Source: an uncultured Chloroflexota bacterium (GTDB lineage: Bacteria; Chloroflexota; Limnocylindria; Limnocylindrales; Limnocylindraceae). From it: a stretch of DNA of 9,049 nucleotides. A program made the position numbers and the translations under genes. Under the pieces are notes generated by a model. That model saw only the letters and a program-made list of their open reading frames with translations. It did no database searches and was not told the DNA's origin. The DNA is taken from the NCBI GenBank assembly GCA_903937225.1, contig CAIZYO010000021.1, positions 1 through 9,049 of the forward strand, read 5' to 3'. Positions 1 to 7,732 of this stretch are shown here, in pieces (within the stretch, counting starts at the first letter, position 1; every line of letters begins with the position of its first letter).

Positions 1-1741
1 CTTCGAAAAAGACCCAGAGCCGGGCGGCATGCTCCGCTACGGAATTCCGCAGTACCGTCTGCCAAAGATTGAAGTGCTCGACGGTGAGTACCAGTCAATC
101 ACGCGACTCGGCGGCCGCTTCGAGTGCGGGAAGATGCTTGGTGGTGACTTCACCACCGCCGACCTGAAGGCGCAGGGGTACGACGCGGTGATTGTGGCGA
201 TCGGCTGCTATGACACGAATGACCTCGGCATTCCAGGCGAAGACGCCGAAGGGGTGATCGACGGACTCGACTATCTACACACCGCCGCACTCGGACTTGA
301 ATATCCGAACCACGAAGGGAGTCGCGTGGTTGTGGTCGGCGGCGGCTACACCTCAATGGACTGCGCACGCACGAGCGTCCGCCTCGGCGCCAAGGAGGTC
401 ACGCTTGTCTACCGCCGCGACATGAAGGACATGCCAGCGGCAGACGAAGTGCACGAGATGATCGAAGAAGGCGCGCGCGCCATCTTCCAGGCTGGCCCAA
501 CGCGCGTCATCGTGGACGAGAAGAACCGCGTCAAGGGTCTTGAATTCATTCGCATGCAGCTCGGCGCACCAGACGCCTCAGGCCGACGCCGACCAGAACC
601 TGCGCCAGGCACCGAGTTCATCATTGAGTGCGATCGCATCCTGAAGGCGATCGGTCAGGGTCCGGACATGACCTGGGCCAGCGTCGGCGCCGACGGGGTT
701 GCCGCAACGAAGAACGGTCGCCTCAAGGCAGACGCGGTCACCTTCCAGACAGGCCGCGACGGCGTCTTTGGCTGTGGCGACGTGCGAAACGGCGCAACGA
801 CTGTTGTGGCCTCCATTGCCGACGGACGCCGCTGCGCCTACGCCGCGGACGCGTACCTGCAGGGACTTGACCTCGGTGAGATCCGCAACCGCCAGACGCT
901 CGCAGAGCCACAGCCAGAGTTCCTCAGCATCGTGCCGTTCACCGGTGAGACGAAGGAGCCACGCCGCAGGCTGAAGGCGCTCCACGCTGACGAGCGAAAG
1001 CACGACTACATCCAGTACGAGATCCCGTACAGCAAGTCCGAGGTGATGGCGGAGAGCACGCGCTGCCTGCAGTGCACGTGCGAAGCGATCGGATTCTGCG
1101 ACCTCCGTCGCCTCGGCATTGAGTACGGCACCACACTTAAGTCGCTCGAGAAAGATCACCAGAACGGCGCCGGGTTCCGATCAATCACCGAGAATCGCTG
1201 GACGGGTGCAAATCACGATTACGTGCGCGATGACTCGCACGCGTTTATCTTGCGCGAACCATCGCGCTGCATCGACTGCGGCCGCTGCGCCAATGTCTGC
1301 GCCGAAGTCGTTGGCGCCGCCTGCTACGACTTCATGCGCACCGGCTTCGACACGCTCGTCACCACACCACTTGACATGAGCCTCAACGAATCACCGTGTG
1401 TCTCGTGTGGGCGATGTGCAGAGACGTGTCCAACAGGGGCACTCATGCCGAAGCCGCGCATCTTGACCAAGTACGAAGTTGACGAGTCGCGCTGCATCCT
1501 GTGCGGCATCTGTGTGGATGCGTGTCCGTACGACGCGCTTCGCAGCGGGTTCGACTTTGAGCTTGCGCACACCGATCGCAGCGAACCAATGATTGACCTC
1601 ATTGCGCTTGCCAAGATTGAGCGAACCTCTGAGGCCACCTTCATCCGCGGTGAGAGCAACTGGGAGAACACCGTTGCAGGGCGACGACACGACCCGGCGC
1701 GCGCACTTCCGGTCTTGCCGTCGAATCTGCGCGGGAAGTAA
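1..1741 (+). CDS. GltD-like FAD/NAD(P)H oxidoreductase fused to NuoG/NuoI-like 4Fe-4S domains (5' partial)
   Basis: The frame is open from base 2, and residues before the Met at 29 read FEKDPEPGGMLRYGIPQYRL, the conserved GltD family segment. That Met is therefore internal and the N-terminus (first FAD Rossmann motif and anything before it) lies outside the window. Counting from Met29: a second nucleotide-binding motif GGGYTSMD at 104-111, then VYRR at 127-130, whose arginines suggest NADPH preference; a C-terminal FAD motif GCGD near 248; a Cys group C346/C349/C351/C357 ending in CDLRRLGIEYG, resembling the NuoG cluster region; C414/C417/C420 plus C424/C432; C457/C460/C463/C467 followed by PTGAL; and C489/C492/C495/C499-P, like the last cluster of NuoI. 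The likely role is to pass electrons from NAD(P)H through FAD and Fe-S clusters, probably to complex I, since nuoJ begins 3 bases after its stop. NuoG's large C-terminal molybdopterin-like domain is absent. Family assignment is firm; physiological partner and electron donor are inferred. Confidence 0.85.
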   Translation, partial: FEKDPEPGGMLRYGIPQYRLPKIEVLDGEYQSITRLGGRFECGKMLGGDFTTADLKAQGYDAVIVAIGCYDTNDLGIPGEDAEGVIDGLDYLHTAALGLEYPNHEGSRVVVVGGGYTSMDCARTSVRLGAKEVTLVYRRDMKDMPAADEVHEMIEEGARAIFQAGPTRVIVDEKNRVKGLEFIRMQLGAPDASGRRRPEPAPGTEFIIECDRILKAIGQGPDMTWASVGADGVAATKNGRLKADAVTFQTGRDGVFGCGDVRNGATTVVASIADGRRCAYAADAYLQGLDLGEIRNRQTLAEPQPEFLSIVPFTGETKEPRRRLKALHADERKHDYIQYEIPYSKSEVMAESTRCLQCTCEAIGFCDLRRLGIEYGTTLKSLEKDHQNGAGFRSITENRWTGANHDYVRDDSHAFILREPSRCIDCGRCANVCAEVVGAACYDFMRTGFDTLVTTPLDMSLNESPCVSCGRCAETCPTGALMPKPRILTKYEVDESRCILCGICVDACPYDALRSGFDFELAHTDRSEPMIDLIALAKIERTSEATFIRGESNWENTVAGRRHDPARALPVLPSNLRGK

Positions 1742-1744
1742 CTC

Positions 1745-2317
1745 ATGCCCCTACCAGACACGCTGCCTCTGATCGGGATCACGTGGGCTGACGCACTCTT
1801 CATGCTCCTCGGCGGTGTTGCCGTGGCCGGCGCACTCGGTGTGGTGCTGGGGCGCGACATCATCCGTAACGGTCTACTACTGATCCTGACGCTTGGCGCA
1901 ATCGCAGGCATCTACGTGATGCTTGGCGCGGCCATCCTTGCCGGAGCGCAGGTGCTCGTGTACATCGGGGCGATCAGCGTGCTGATCCTCTTTGCGATCA
2001 TGTTGACGCAGTCAAAGGCGGCACCCGCGAAACTCAACTTCCAAACACAAGCGGTTCCCGCCGCGCTGATCTCCGCACTTCTCGCGCTAATCTTCGCCGT
2101 CACGCTCGGCGGCGGCGGCTGGAACGCAACCGTGTTTGACGGCACGCCACCCCCTGAGGGGACACGCGGCGCAGCAGACGCGCTCTTCGGTCCGTACCTC
2201 CTCGCCTTTGAGGTCGCCAGCGTGCTCCTGCTCGCGGCGGTAATTGGAGGGATCTATCTCGCCTCCCTCCCGCGCGCTGGACAGATCGGCGCCGAGGAAG
2301 AGGAGGAGCGCCGATGA
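1745..2317 (+). CDS. nuoJ: NADH-quinone oxidoreductase subunit J
   Basis: Membrane subunit of complex I, placed between the quinone-site end and the antiporter-like subunits, where its TM3 helps couple electron transfer to proton movement. The 190-residue protein is hydrophobic, with about five membrane spans. The family signature GAQVLVYIGAISVLILF lies at residues 67-83 and includes the conserved Tyr-x-Gly of TM3. A final span (about 149-174) contains the typical LLAFEVASVLLLAAVIG stretch. The C-terminus ends in a run of Glu and Arg. The start at 1745 has a GGGAAG ribosome binding site at 1733-1738, inside the end of the upstream gene, and lies 3 bases after that gene's stop. The stop overlaps nuoK by ATGA, so translation is probably coupled. 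Length and hydropathy are normal for the family. Confidence 0.93.
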   Translation: MPLPDTLPLIGITWADALFMLLGGVAVAGALGVVLGRDIIRNGLLLILTLGAIAGIYVMLGAAILAGAQVLVYIGAISVLILFAIMLTQSKAAPAKLNFQTQAVPAALISALLALIFAVTLGGGGWNATVFDGTPPPEGTRGAADALFGPYLLAFEVASVLLLAAVIGGIYLASLPRAGQIGAEEEEERR

Positions 2318-2634
2318 GCATGATCGCGGGGCACCTTGAGCCGTACCTCGTCCTCTCGGGGCTTCTCTTCTCAATCGGCTCGTTCGGCTTTCTTGCGCGC
2401 CGCAATGCAATCAGCATGTTGATGAGTGTGGAGATCATGCTCAACGCGGTAAACATCGCTGTCGTTGCCTTCGGCGCGTTTGTTCCCGCACTCGCAGGCC
2501 AAGGGATTGCGTTTGCCATGTTGATCATCGCGGTTGCCGCAGCTGAAGCCACTGTCGGCCTCGCCATCATTATTGCGATCTACCGCAACCGGAAGACCCC
2601 GTTGGTCGACGAGTACGACACGATGCGGCAGTAA
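2314..2634 (+). CDS. nuoK: NADH-quinone oxidoreductase subunit K
   Basis: Small membrane subunit of complex I (106 aa, three predicted spans), homologous to MrpC of Na+/H+ antiporters. The two membrane glutamates needed for proton transfer are visible: E40 in MLMSVEIMLNAVN (TM2) and E78 in AAAEATVGLAIIIAIYR (TM3). The start overlaps the nuoJ stop as ATGA. It is preceded by a strong AGGAGG at 2301-2306, contributed by the acidic codons ending nuoJ. A second Met at residue 3 is an alternative start with little effect on the product. The stop is followed 2 bases later by nuoL. K sits between J and the antiporter-like subunits in the assembled membrane arm. An MrpC identity is unlikely given the nuoJ-L-M-N context. 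Confidence 0.95.
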   Translation: MSMIAGHLEPYLVLSGLLFSIGSFGFLARRNAISMLMSVEIMLNAVNIAVVAFGAFVPALAGQGIAFAMLIIAVAAAEATVGLAIIIAIYRNRKTPLVDEYDTMRQ

Positions 2635-2636
2635 GC

Positions 2637-4610
2637 ATGAGCCTAATCACTGCACTAATCCGCGCCGCGTCAGAGAGTGGCGAGCCGGCCGCCGTGCTCC
2701 CTGAGTACGCGCCGCTCCTCCTCCTGTTGCCACTCGGCGGATTCCTCTTAACGGCGGCGATCGGTCGACGACTTGGGAAGCTCGCACATATAGTTCCGCT
2801 CCTCGCCATCGTCGCGACATGGGCGCTCTCAATGAGCCTGGCCGTCCCTGCGCTCCTCGGTGATCTCGGTGAGGCTGGCGCATCCCGCGAGCTCTTCACA
2901 TGGATCGCTTCAGGAGACCTGACCTTCAGCATGGGAATTCATGTCGACGCGCTCACTGGCGCACTCCTCCTCGTTGTCACCACTGTTGGTGCGCTCGTTC
3001 ACCTCTATAGCGTAGGCTATATGAGCCACGACCCAGGTTACTGGCGCTTCTTCGCCTATCTCAACCTCTTCATGTTCTCCATGCTCCTCTTGGTGCTCGC
3101 GAGCAATCTGCTCGTCGTCTTCGCGGCATGGGAGCTCGTCGGCCTCTCGTCATATCTGCTCATCGGCTTCTGGTACACGAAGCGTGAGCCAGGACTCGCC
3201 GCAAAGAAGGCGTTTATCACCAATCGCGTGGGAGACGTTGGGTTTGCACTTGGCCTGATGGGACTCGTCGCCGTCTTCGGCACGCTCGACATCCCAACGG
3301 TCCTTGCAGGGGTCGCCGCAGGTGAACTCACCGGAACCGCCGCCACCGTGATCGCACTGCTGATCTTCTGCGGCGCCGTTGGTAAGTCGGCACAGTTCCC
3401 ACTTCATGTCTGGCTCCCCGATGCAATGGAGGGGCCAACCCCAGTCTCCGCACTCATCCACGCGGCAACCATGGTGAACGCGGGCGTCTACCTGGTGGCG
3501 CGCATGAGCCCACTCTTTGCGGCAAGCCCTGAGGCGATGCTCGTGGTTGCGGCGATCGGCATCTTTACCGCCATCTTTGCTGCGTCAATCGCGTTCACGC
3601 AGACGGATATCAAGCGCGTGCTCGCCTTCTCCACGCTCTCACAACTCGGCTACATGTTCGCCGCACTCGGCGTTGGCGCGTGGGTCCCAGCCATCTTCCA
3701 CCTGATCACGCACGGTTTCTTCAAGGGACTGCTCTTCCTTGGCTCAGGCTCTGTGATTCACGCCGTTGACGGTGAACAGGAGATGCCGAAGATGGGCGGG
3801 CTCGCGAAGAAGATCCCAATCACGTACGCCACCATGCTGATCGGCACGATCGCGATCGCGGGGCTTCCACCACTCGCCGGCTTCTGGTCAAAGGACGAGA
3901 TCCTTGGCGAAGCGTTCAAGTTTGGCTACACCTGGGTCTGGCTCGTTGGACTCGTTGTTGCTGGCGCGACCGCCTTCTATATGTTCCGCCTCATGGGTCT
4001 CACGTTCTGGGGGAAGAGCCGCATCCGCGAGGACGTTCACCCGCACGAGTCGCCATGGACCATGACCCTTCCGCTCATCCTGCTGGCGATCCCCTCAATT
4101 GGCATTGGCGTGCTGCTCGGTTTTCCCGTGGCAGACGGCATCATCGTCCATGGGTTGGAGCCGATCTTCCACACGGCAAACGAGATGCTCGGCCATGAAC
4201 ACGCAAAGTGGCAGCTCTTCGGCATTGACGGAATCTTGATGCTTGCGAGCGTGACAGTAGCGTCTATTGGTACGGCGATCGGCGTTCGGCTCTTCCGCAG
4301 CGACAACGGCGACCGTATCCGCGCCATTACGGCTCGACTGCAGCCTCTCTACGTTGGAAGCAAAGGGCGTTGGTTCTTTGATGATCTCAACGACTTGATC
4401 TTCGTGCGCCTCGGTGGACGAGTCGCCCACGCGGCATGGTGGTTTGATCGCAGGATTGTTGACGGCGCAGTGAACGGTGTTGGCGCACTCACCTCAAGCG
4501 GTGGCCGCGGACTTCGCCAAATTCAAACCGGTCGTGTGCAGAATTACGCACTCGGCATTGCGCTCGGTTTGGCTGCAATGGCGATCGCGTATCTGGTGAT
4601 CGGGTCATGA
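2637..4610 (+). CDS. nuoL: NADH-quinone oxidoreductase subunit L
   Basis: Distal antiporter-like proton-pumping subunit of complex I; 657 aa, with the length and multi-span hydropathy expected for about 16 membrane helices. Charged pathway residues are in place: E166 in FAAWELVGLSSYLL (TM5), K250 in GAVGKSAQFPLHVWLPDAM (TM7), H275 in SALIHAATMV (TM8), K363 in THGFFKGLLFLG, and K419 in GFWSKDEIL (TM12). They match E. coli E144, K229, H254, K342 and K399 with a constant offset of 20-22. The C-terminal part carries an amphipathic stretch (about 560-620) consistent with the lateral helix, then a last span beginning GRVQNYALGIALG. No convincing ribosome binding site is seen, so translation probably depends on coupling to nuoK 2 bases upstream. 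The stop overlaps nuoM by ATGA. MrpA is excluded by the missing C-terminal MrpA extension and by context. Confidence 0.96.
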   Translation: MSLITALIRAASESGEPAAVLPEYAPLLLLLPLGGFLLTAAIGRRLGKLAHIVPLLAIVATWALSMSLAVPALLGDLGEAGASRELFTWIASGDLTFSMGIHVDALTGALLLVVTTVGALVHLYSVGYMSHDPGYWRFFAYLNLFMFSMLLLVLASNLLVVFAAWELVGLSSYLLIGFWYTKREPGLAAKKAFITNRVGDVGFALGLMGLVAVFGTLDIPTVLAGVAAGELTGTAATVIALLIFCGAVGKSAQFPLHVWLPDAMEGPTPVSALIHAATMVNAGVYLVARMSPLFAASPEAMLVVAAIGIFTAIFAASIAFTQTDIKRVLAFSTLSQLGYMFAALGVGAWVPAIFHLITHGFFKGLLFLGSGSVIHAVDGEQEMPKMGGLAKKIPITYATMLIGTIAIAGLPPLAGFWSKDEILGEAFKFGYTWVWLVGLVVAGATAFYMFRLMGLTFWGKSRIREDVHPHESPWTMTLPLILLAIPSIGIGVLLGFPVADGIIVHGLEPIFHTANEMLGHEHAKWQLFGIDGILMLASVTVASIGTAIGVRLFRSDNGDRIRAITARLQPLYVGSKGRWFFDDLNDLIFVRLGGRVAHAAWWFDRRIVDGAVNGVGALTSSGGRGLRQIQTGRVQNYALGIALGLAAMAIAYLVIGS

Positions 4611-6139
4611 GCGATCTGACGCAGTTCATTGGATCACTGCCGATCCTCTCCGTGATCACGCTACTCCCACTCGTTGGCGCGCTTGGCATTGCGCTGATCC
4701 CGTCTTCGCGACCTTCAACCATTCGCGTCGCAGCACTTGTGATCTCTTTTGTCACGTTCATCTTGAGCCTACTTATGCTGCCAGGCATCCGTGAGTTCTC
4801 AAGCGAGTTCGCATTTAGCGAGCAGATCCCGTGGATTCCAAACTTTGGTATCACCTATCACCTTGGCGTTGATGGGCTCTCCGGCGCGCTCGTTGTCTTG
4901 ACGACACTACTCAGCTGGATCTGCATCTTGGCGAGCTTCGGCCCAATTCAAAGCCGCGTGAAGGAGTACTTCATCAGCTTCTTGATCCTGGAGACGGGAA
5001 TGCTCGGCGTCTTCCTTTCGCTCGACCTCTTCCTCTTCTACATCTTCTGGGAGATTGTGCTCGTCCCGATGTACCTCATCATCGGTATCTGGGGCGGCGC
5101 GGACCGCATCTACGCCACGATCAAGTTTGTTCTGTACACGCTCGTCGGTTCACTCCTGATGCTTGTCGCCATTCTCGCCACGGCGTTCAGCCACCAAGTG
5201 GCGACCGGCTCATGGGACGGCGCATTTGATCTTCTCGCGCTGCGCGGGACGATCACTGACCCAACACTGCAGGCTCTCGCGTTCGCGGCATTTGCACTCG
5301 CGTTTGCCATTAAGGTCCCCATGTTCCCATTCCACACCTGGCTCCCGGATGCGCACGTCCAGGCGCCAACCGCAGGCTCTGTGATCCTTGCCGGCGTGCT
5401 GCTGAAGCTCGGTGGTTATGGGTTTATCCGCTTCGCAATCCCGCTCTTTCCGCAGGCGGCACAGGACTTTGCGCCGCTCATGATCGTGCTCTCCGTCATC
5501 GCGATCATCTACGGCGCGATCGTTGCAATTGTCCAGACCGACCTGAAGAAGTTGATCGCATATAGCTCGGTCAGCCACATGGGCTTTGTCACGCTTGGAA
5601 TCTTCTCGTTCAACCAGCAGGGGGTCGACGGTGCCATTTTGCAAATGCTGAACCACGGACTCATCACCAGCGGACTCTTCCTCCTCGTTGGTATTGGGTA
5701 CGAGCGCACGCATGATCGTGAGATCGCGAAGATGGGTGGCTGGGCTTCACGAACGCCTGTATACGCCGCGCTCTTCGGCTTCTTCCTTTTCGCCTCGGTT
5801 GGCCTCCCAGGCCTCTCCGGCTTCGCTGGCGAATTCCTCGTCCTGCTCGGCGCCTTCCTCGTGAACCCGATGGTCGCTGGCGCGGCAACCCTCGTGATGA
5901 TCCTCGCCGCCGTCTATCTCCTCTGGCTCTATCAGCGCGTCTTCACCGGTGAGCTCTCCCCGTTCCTGAAAGGTCTCGGCGCAAAGCTCACTGACGTCAC
6001 ACCAATTGAGATCGCCACCCTTGCCCCACTCGCCGCCATGATCGTTGCCTTCGGGATTCTTCCCGCACTCCTTACGGGCGCATTTGCACCGAGCGTGGCG
6101 CAGTTCTTGATGTACGCGGCGGGAGGAGTGGCCCCATGA
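4607..6139 (+). CDS. nuoM: NADH-quinone oxidoreductase subunit M
   Basis: Middle antiporter-like proton-pumping subunit of complex I; 510 aa, about 14 predicted spans. Key residues: E149 in FYIFWEIVLVPMYLIIG (TM5), K236 in FAIKVPMFPFHTWLPDAHV (TM7), K267 in VLLKLGGYGF (TM8), H324 in SSVSHMGFV, H350 in MLNHGLITSGLF, and E409 in GFAGEFLVLLG (TM12). TM12 carries Glu instead of the Lys of NuoL and NuoN; this is the diagnostic difference of NuoM (E407 in E. coli). The start overlaps the nuoL stop as ATGA, with only a weak ribosome binding site, and the stop overlaps nuoN in the same way. Together with L and N it provides three of the four proposed proton channels. No missing catalytic residue or truncation is seen. 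Confidence 0.96.
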   Translation: MSDLTQFIGSLPILSVITLLPLVGALGIALIPSSRPSTIRVAALVISFVTFILSLLMLPGIREFSSEFAFSEQIPWIPNFGITYHLGVDGLSGALVVLTTLLSWICILASFGPIQSRVKEYFISFLILETGMLGVFLSLDLFLFYIFWEIVLVPMYLIIGIWGGADRIYATIKFVLYTLVGSLLMLVAILATAFSHQVATGSWDGAFDLLALRGTITDPTLQALAFAAFALAFAIKVPMFPFHTWLPDAHVQAPTAGSVILAGVLLKLGGYGFIRFAIPLFPQAAQDFAPLMIVLSVIAIIYGAIVAIVQTDLKKLIAYSSVSHMGFVTLGIFSFNQQGVDGAILQMLNHGLITSGLFLLVGIGYERTHDREIAKMGGWASRTPVYAALFGFFLFASVGLPGLSGFAGEFLVLLGAFLVNPMVAGAATLVMILAAVYLLWLYQRVFTGELSPFLKGLGAKLTDVTPIEIATLAPLAAMIVAFGILPALLTGAFAPSVAQFLMYAAGGVAP

Positions 6140-7578
6140 ACGACCTCCTAACGATTGCACCACTCCTGAGCGTTGGGCTCACCGCCGTTGCGGTGCTCCT
6201 GAGCGACGCCATCACGCCAAACCGCAAGTACGCGCCGATCTCTGTTGCACTCGCTGGCCTCGGTATCACCGCGTGGATCCTGCTTCAACAGAGCGGCGGC
6301 GTCGTAACGGCACTCAACGGCGCATACGTTGGCGGCCCGTTTGTTGCCTACCTTGGACTGCTTGGCGCAGCGATCGTGGCAATCACGCTTCTGATAAGCC
6401 CAGACCACCTGTTTGCGCGCGGATATCCAAGCGCCGAGTTTGCCGCCACCCTCCTTTTCGCGCTCTGCGGAACCATCCTTCTTGCTGCGGCGGCGGATCT
6501 TGTGACGCTCTTCATTGCACTCGAACTGATGGTGATCCCTGGATACCTTCTCGCTGGATTTGCAAAGCGTGATCCGCTCAGCACGGAGGGCGCCGTCAAG
6601 TACTTCTTGCTCGGTAGCTTCTCCAGTGCAATTCTGCTCTTCGGCATCGTGCTCCTCTGGGGGGCAACGGGAACTGCATCACTGACCGAAATTGCAATGA
6701 GCCTCACGTCGCTCACCACTGGTGTTCCACCAGCCGTTGCTGTGGCGCTTGCACTCATCACGACCGGATCTGCATTCAAGATTGCCGCAGTTCCGTTCCA
6801 CTACTGGACACCAGATGCGTATCAAGGATCACCCACTCCAATCACCGGTTACCTCTCTGTTGGTCCAAAGATTGGTGCGTTTGTGCTGCTCATCAAGCTC
6901 TTCTTGATTGCACTGTTGCCGCTTGCAGACGTTTGGATCCCCGTCATGGTCATCCTTGCCGCGGCAACAATGACGCTCGGCAATCTTGTTGCGCTGACAC
7001 AAGGGAACGTTAAGCGCATGCTCGCCTACTCATCCATTGCACATACTGGGTACTTGATGGTCGGTATCGTTGCAGCGGGTGCTGGCGAAGCATCTGGGAT
7101 CGCGGGCATCCTCTTCTACGGCGCCGCATACGCACTAATGAATCTCGGCGCATTCGCCTTCCTCGCCGTCATTCAAGGGCGACCGGGCGCAACGGTGCAA
7201 CTAAGCGATCTCGCTGGGCTTGGCCGCAAGCATCCACAGATTGCACTGCTCGCAGCACTCTTCCTCCTTAGCCTCACTGGCATCCCGCCGACGGCTGGTT
7301 TCTTTGCAAAGGCATACGTCATCTTGAGTGCGGTGCAGGCGGGAGGACTCGCAGCCGTCTTGGCAATCGTTGCGGTGCTGAACGCGGCGATCGCCGCCTT
7401 CTACTACCTCCGTGTCATCGTCTATCTCTTCATGCGCGACCCGGCGGAGACGGATGTGCAGGTAGCCACCTCGCCGCTCCTTCGCGCGGGCCTACTGATC
7501 GCCGCCGCCGGCACGATCCTGCTCGGCCTCCTCCCAGGCGGACTCATCGAGGCGGTTGTCCAGGCGCTCGCCAGCTAG
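6136..7578 (+). CDS. nuoN: NADH-quinone oxidoreductase subunit N
   Basis: Proximal antiporter-like subunit of complex I, next to NuoK in the membrane arm; 480 aa, about 14 spans. Visible pathway residues: E130 in FIALELMVIPGYLLAG (TM5), K215 in SAFKIAAVPFHYWTPDAYQG (TM7), K245 in SVGPKIGAFVLL (TM8), H303 in SSIAHTGYLMVG, and K392 in GFFAKAYVI (TM12). These align with E. coli E133, K217, K247 and K395. The stretch HYWTPDAYQGSPTPITGYL is characteristic of NuoN rather than L or M. The start overlaps the nuoM stop as ATGA and has a strong GGAGGAG at 6122-6128, seven bases upstream. It is the last gene of the complex I operon; the next gene begins about 150 bases later behind a terminator-like hairpin. 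Confidence 0.96.
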   Translation: MNDLLTIAPLLSVGLTAVAVLLSDAITPNRKYAPISVALAGLGITAWILLQQSGGVVTALNGAYVGGPFVAYLGLLGAAIVAITLLISPDHLFARGYPSAEFAATLLFALCGTILLAAAADLVTLFIALELMVIPGYLLAGFAKRDPLSTEGAVKYFLLGSFSSAILLFGIVLLWGATGTASLTEIAMSLTSLTTGVPPAVAVALALITTGSAFKIAAVPFHYWTPDAYQGSPTPITGYLSVGPKIGAFVLLIKLFLIALLPLADVWIPVMVILAAATMTLGNLVALTQGNVKRMLAYSSIAHTGYLMVGIVAAGAGEASGIAGILFYGAAYALMNLGAFAFLAVIQGRPGATVQLSDLAGLGRKHPQIALLAALFLLSLTGIPPTAGFFAKAYVILSAVQAGGLAAVLAIVAVLNAAIAAFYYLRVIVYLFMRDPAETDVQVATSPLLRAGLLIAAAGTILLGLLPGGLIEAVVQALAS

Positions 7579-7606
7579 CCTCCGTCTACCGCCCAGGTCC
7601 CCCGAC

Positions 7607-7642
7607 GCCCGCAGCGGAACACCCCGCGCCGCCCCTGCGGGC
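7607..7642 (+). terminator. Terminator-like hairpin after nuoN
   Basis: GCCCGCAG (7607-7614) and CTGCGGGC (7635-7642) form a perfect 8-bp GC-rich stem around a 20-base C-rich loop, 29 bases past the nuoN stop. It is followed by TTGTAACAA rather than a run of T, so it is a weak intrinsic terminator at best. It may instead protect the 3' end of the nuo transcript. The position, at the end of a long tightly packed operon, supports a 3'-end role; the long loop and poor T-tract argue against efficient termination. Confidence 0.4.
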
Positions 7643-7685
7643 TTGTAACAAATCTCCTGGCCCCACGCTCGCATCAGCAAAAACT

Positions 7686-7706
7686 CATATAAACTTCCGC
7701 TATATG
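7686..7706. promoter_or_regulatory. AT-rich inverted repeat, candidate operator/promoter of the ArsR-type gene
   Basis: CATATA (7686-7691) and TATATG (7701-7706) are perfect 6-base inverted repeats separated by 9 bases, centred about 37 bases upstream of the regulator start. The repeat is AT-rich in otherwise GC-rich DNA. ArsR/SmtB family regulators commonly bind imperfect AT-rich palindromes at their own promoters, so autoregulation is plausible. TATAAA at 7688-7693, inside the left arm, could be a -10 element; no good -35 is seen 16-18 bases upstream. The structure is visible in the sequence; the function is inferred. Confidence 0.4.
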
Positions 7707-7732
7707 GAAGCCGTACAGGTCAAGGTCCAGTG

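Noticed and set aside
578..1159. Long antisense open frame (193 codons) within the flavoprotein gene
   Set aside because: It has no family motifs and lies wholly opposite a well-conserved coding region; long antisense frames are expected in GC-rich genes.
1324..1911. Long antisense open frame (195 codons) spanning the flavoprotein/nuoJ junction
   Set aside because: Low-complexity Ser/Arg/Pro/Met composition typical of a shadow frame; both sense genes are unmistakable.
2151..2161. CCCC-TGA-GGGG hairpin inside nuoJ
   Set aside because: Only 4 bp, in a Pro-rich loop of the coding sequence; consistent with codon content.
3846..4590. GCGATCGC octamers, reminiscent of the cyanobacterial HIP1 repeat
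   Set aside because: They occur inside Ala-Ile-Ala codon runs of membrane proteins and are too few to indicate a genome-wide repeat.
2637..7578. Possible Mrp-type Na+/H+ antiporter operon, because L, M, N and K have Mrp homologues
   Set aside because: NuoJ is present, three distinct antiporter-like subunits each have complex I-specific residues, and the order J-K-L-M-N is the complex I order. No MrpB, E, F or G genes are seen.
7643..7651. TTGTAACAA palindrome after the terminator-like hairpin
   Set aside because: Short (4+1+4) and not at a useful -35 distance from the TATAAA hexamer; I see no support for a function.
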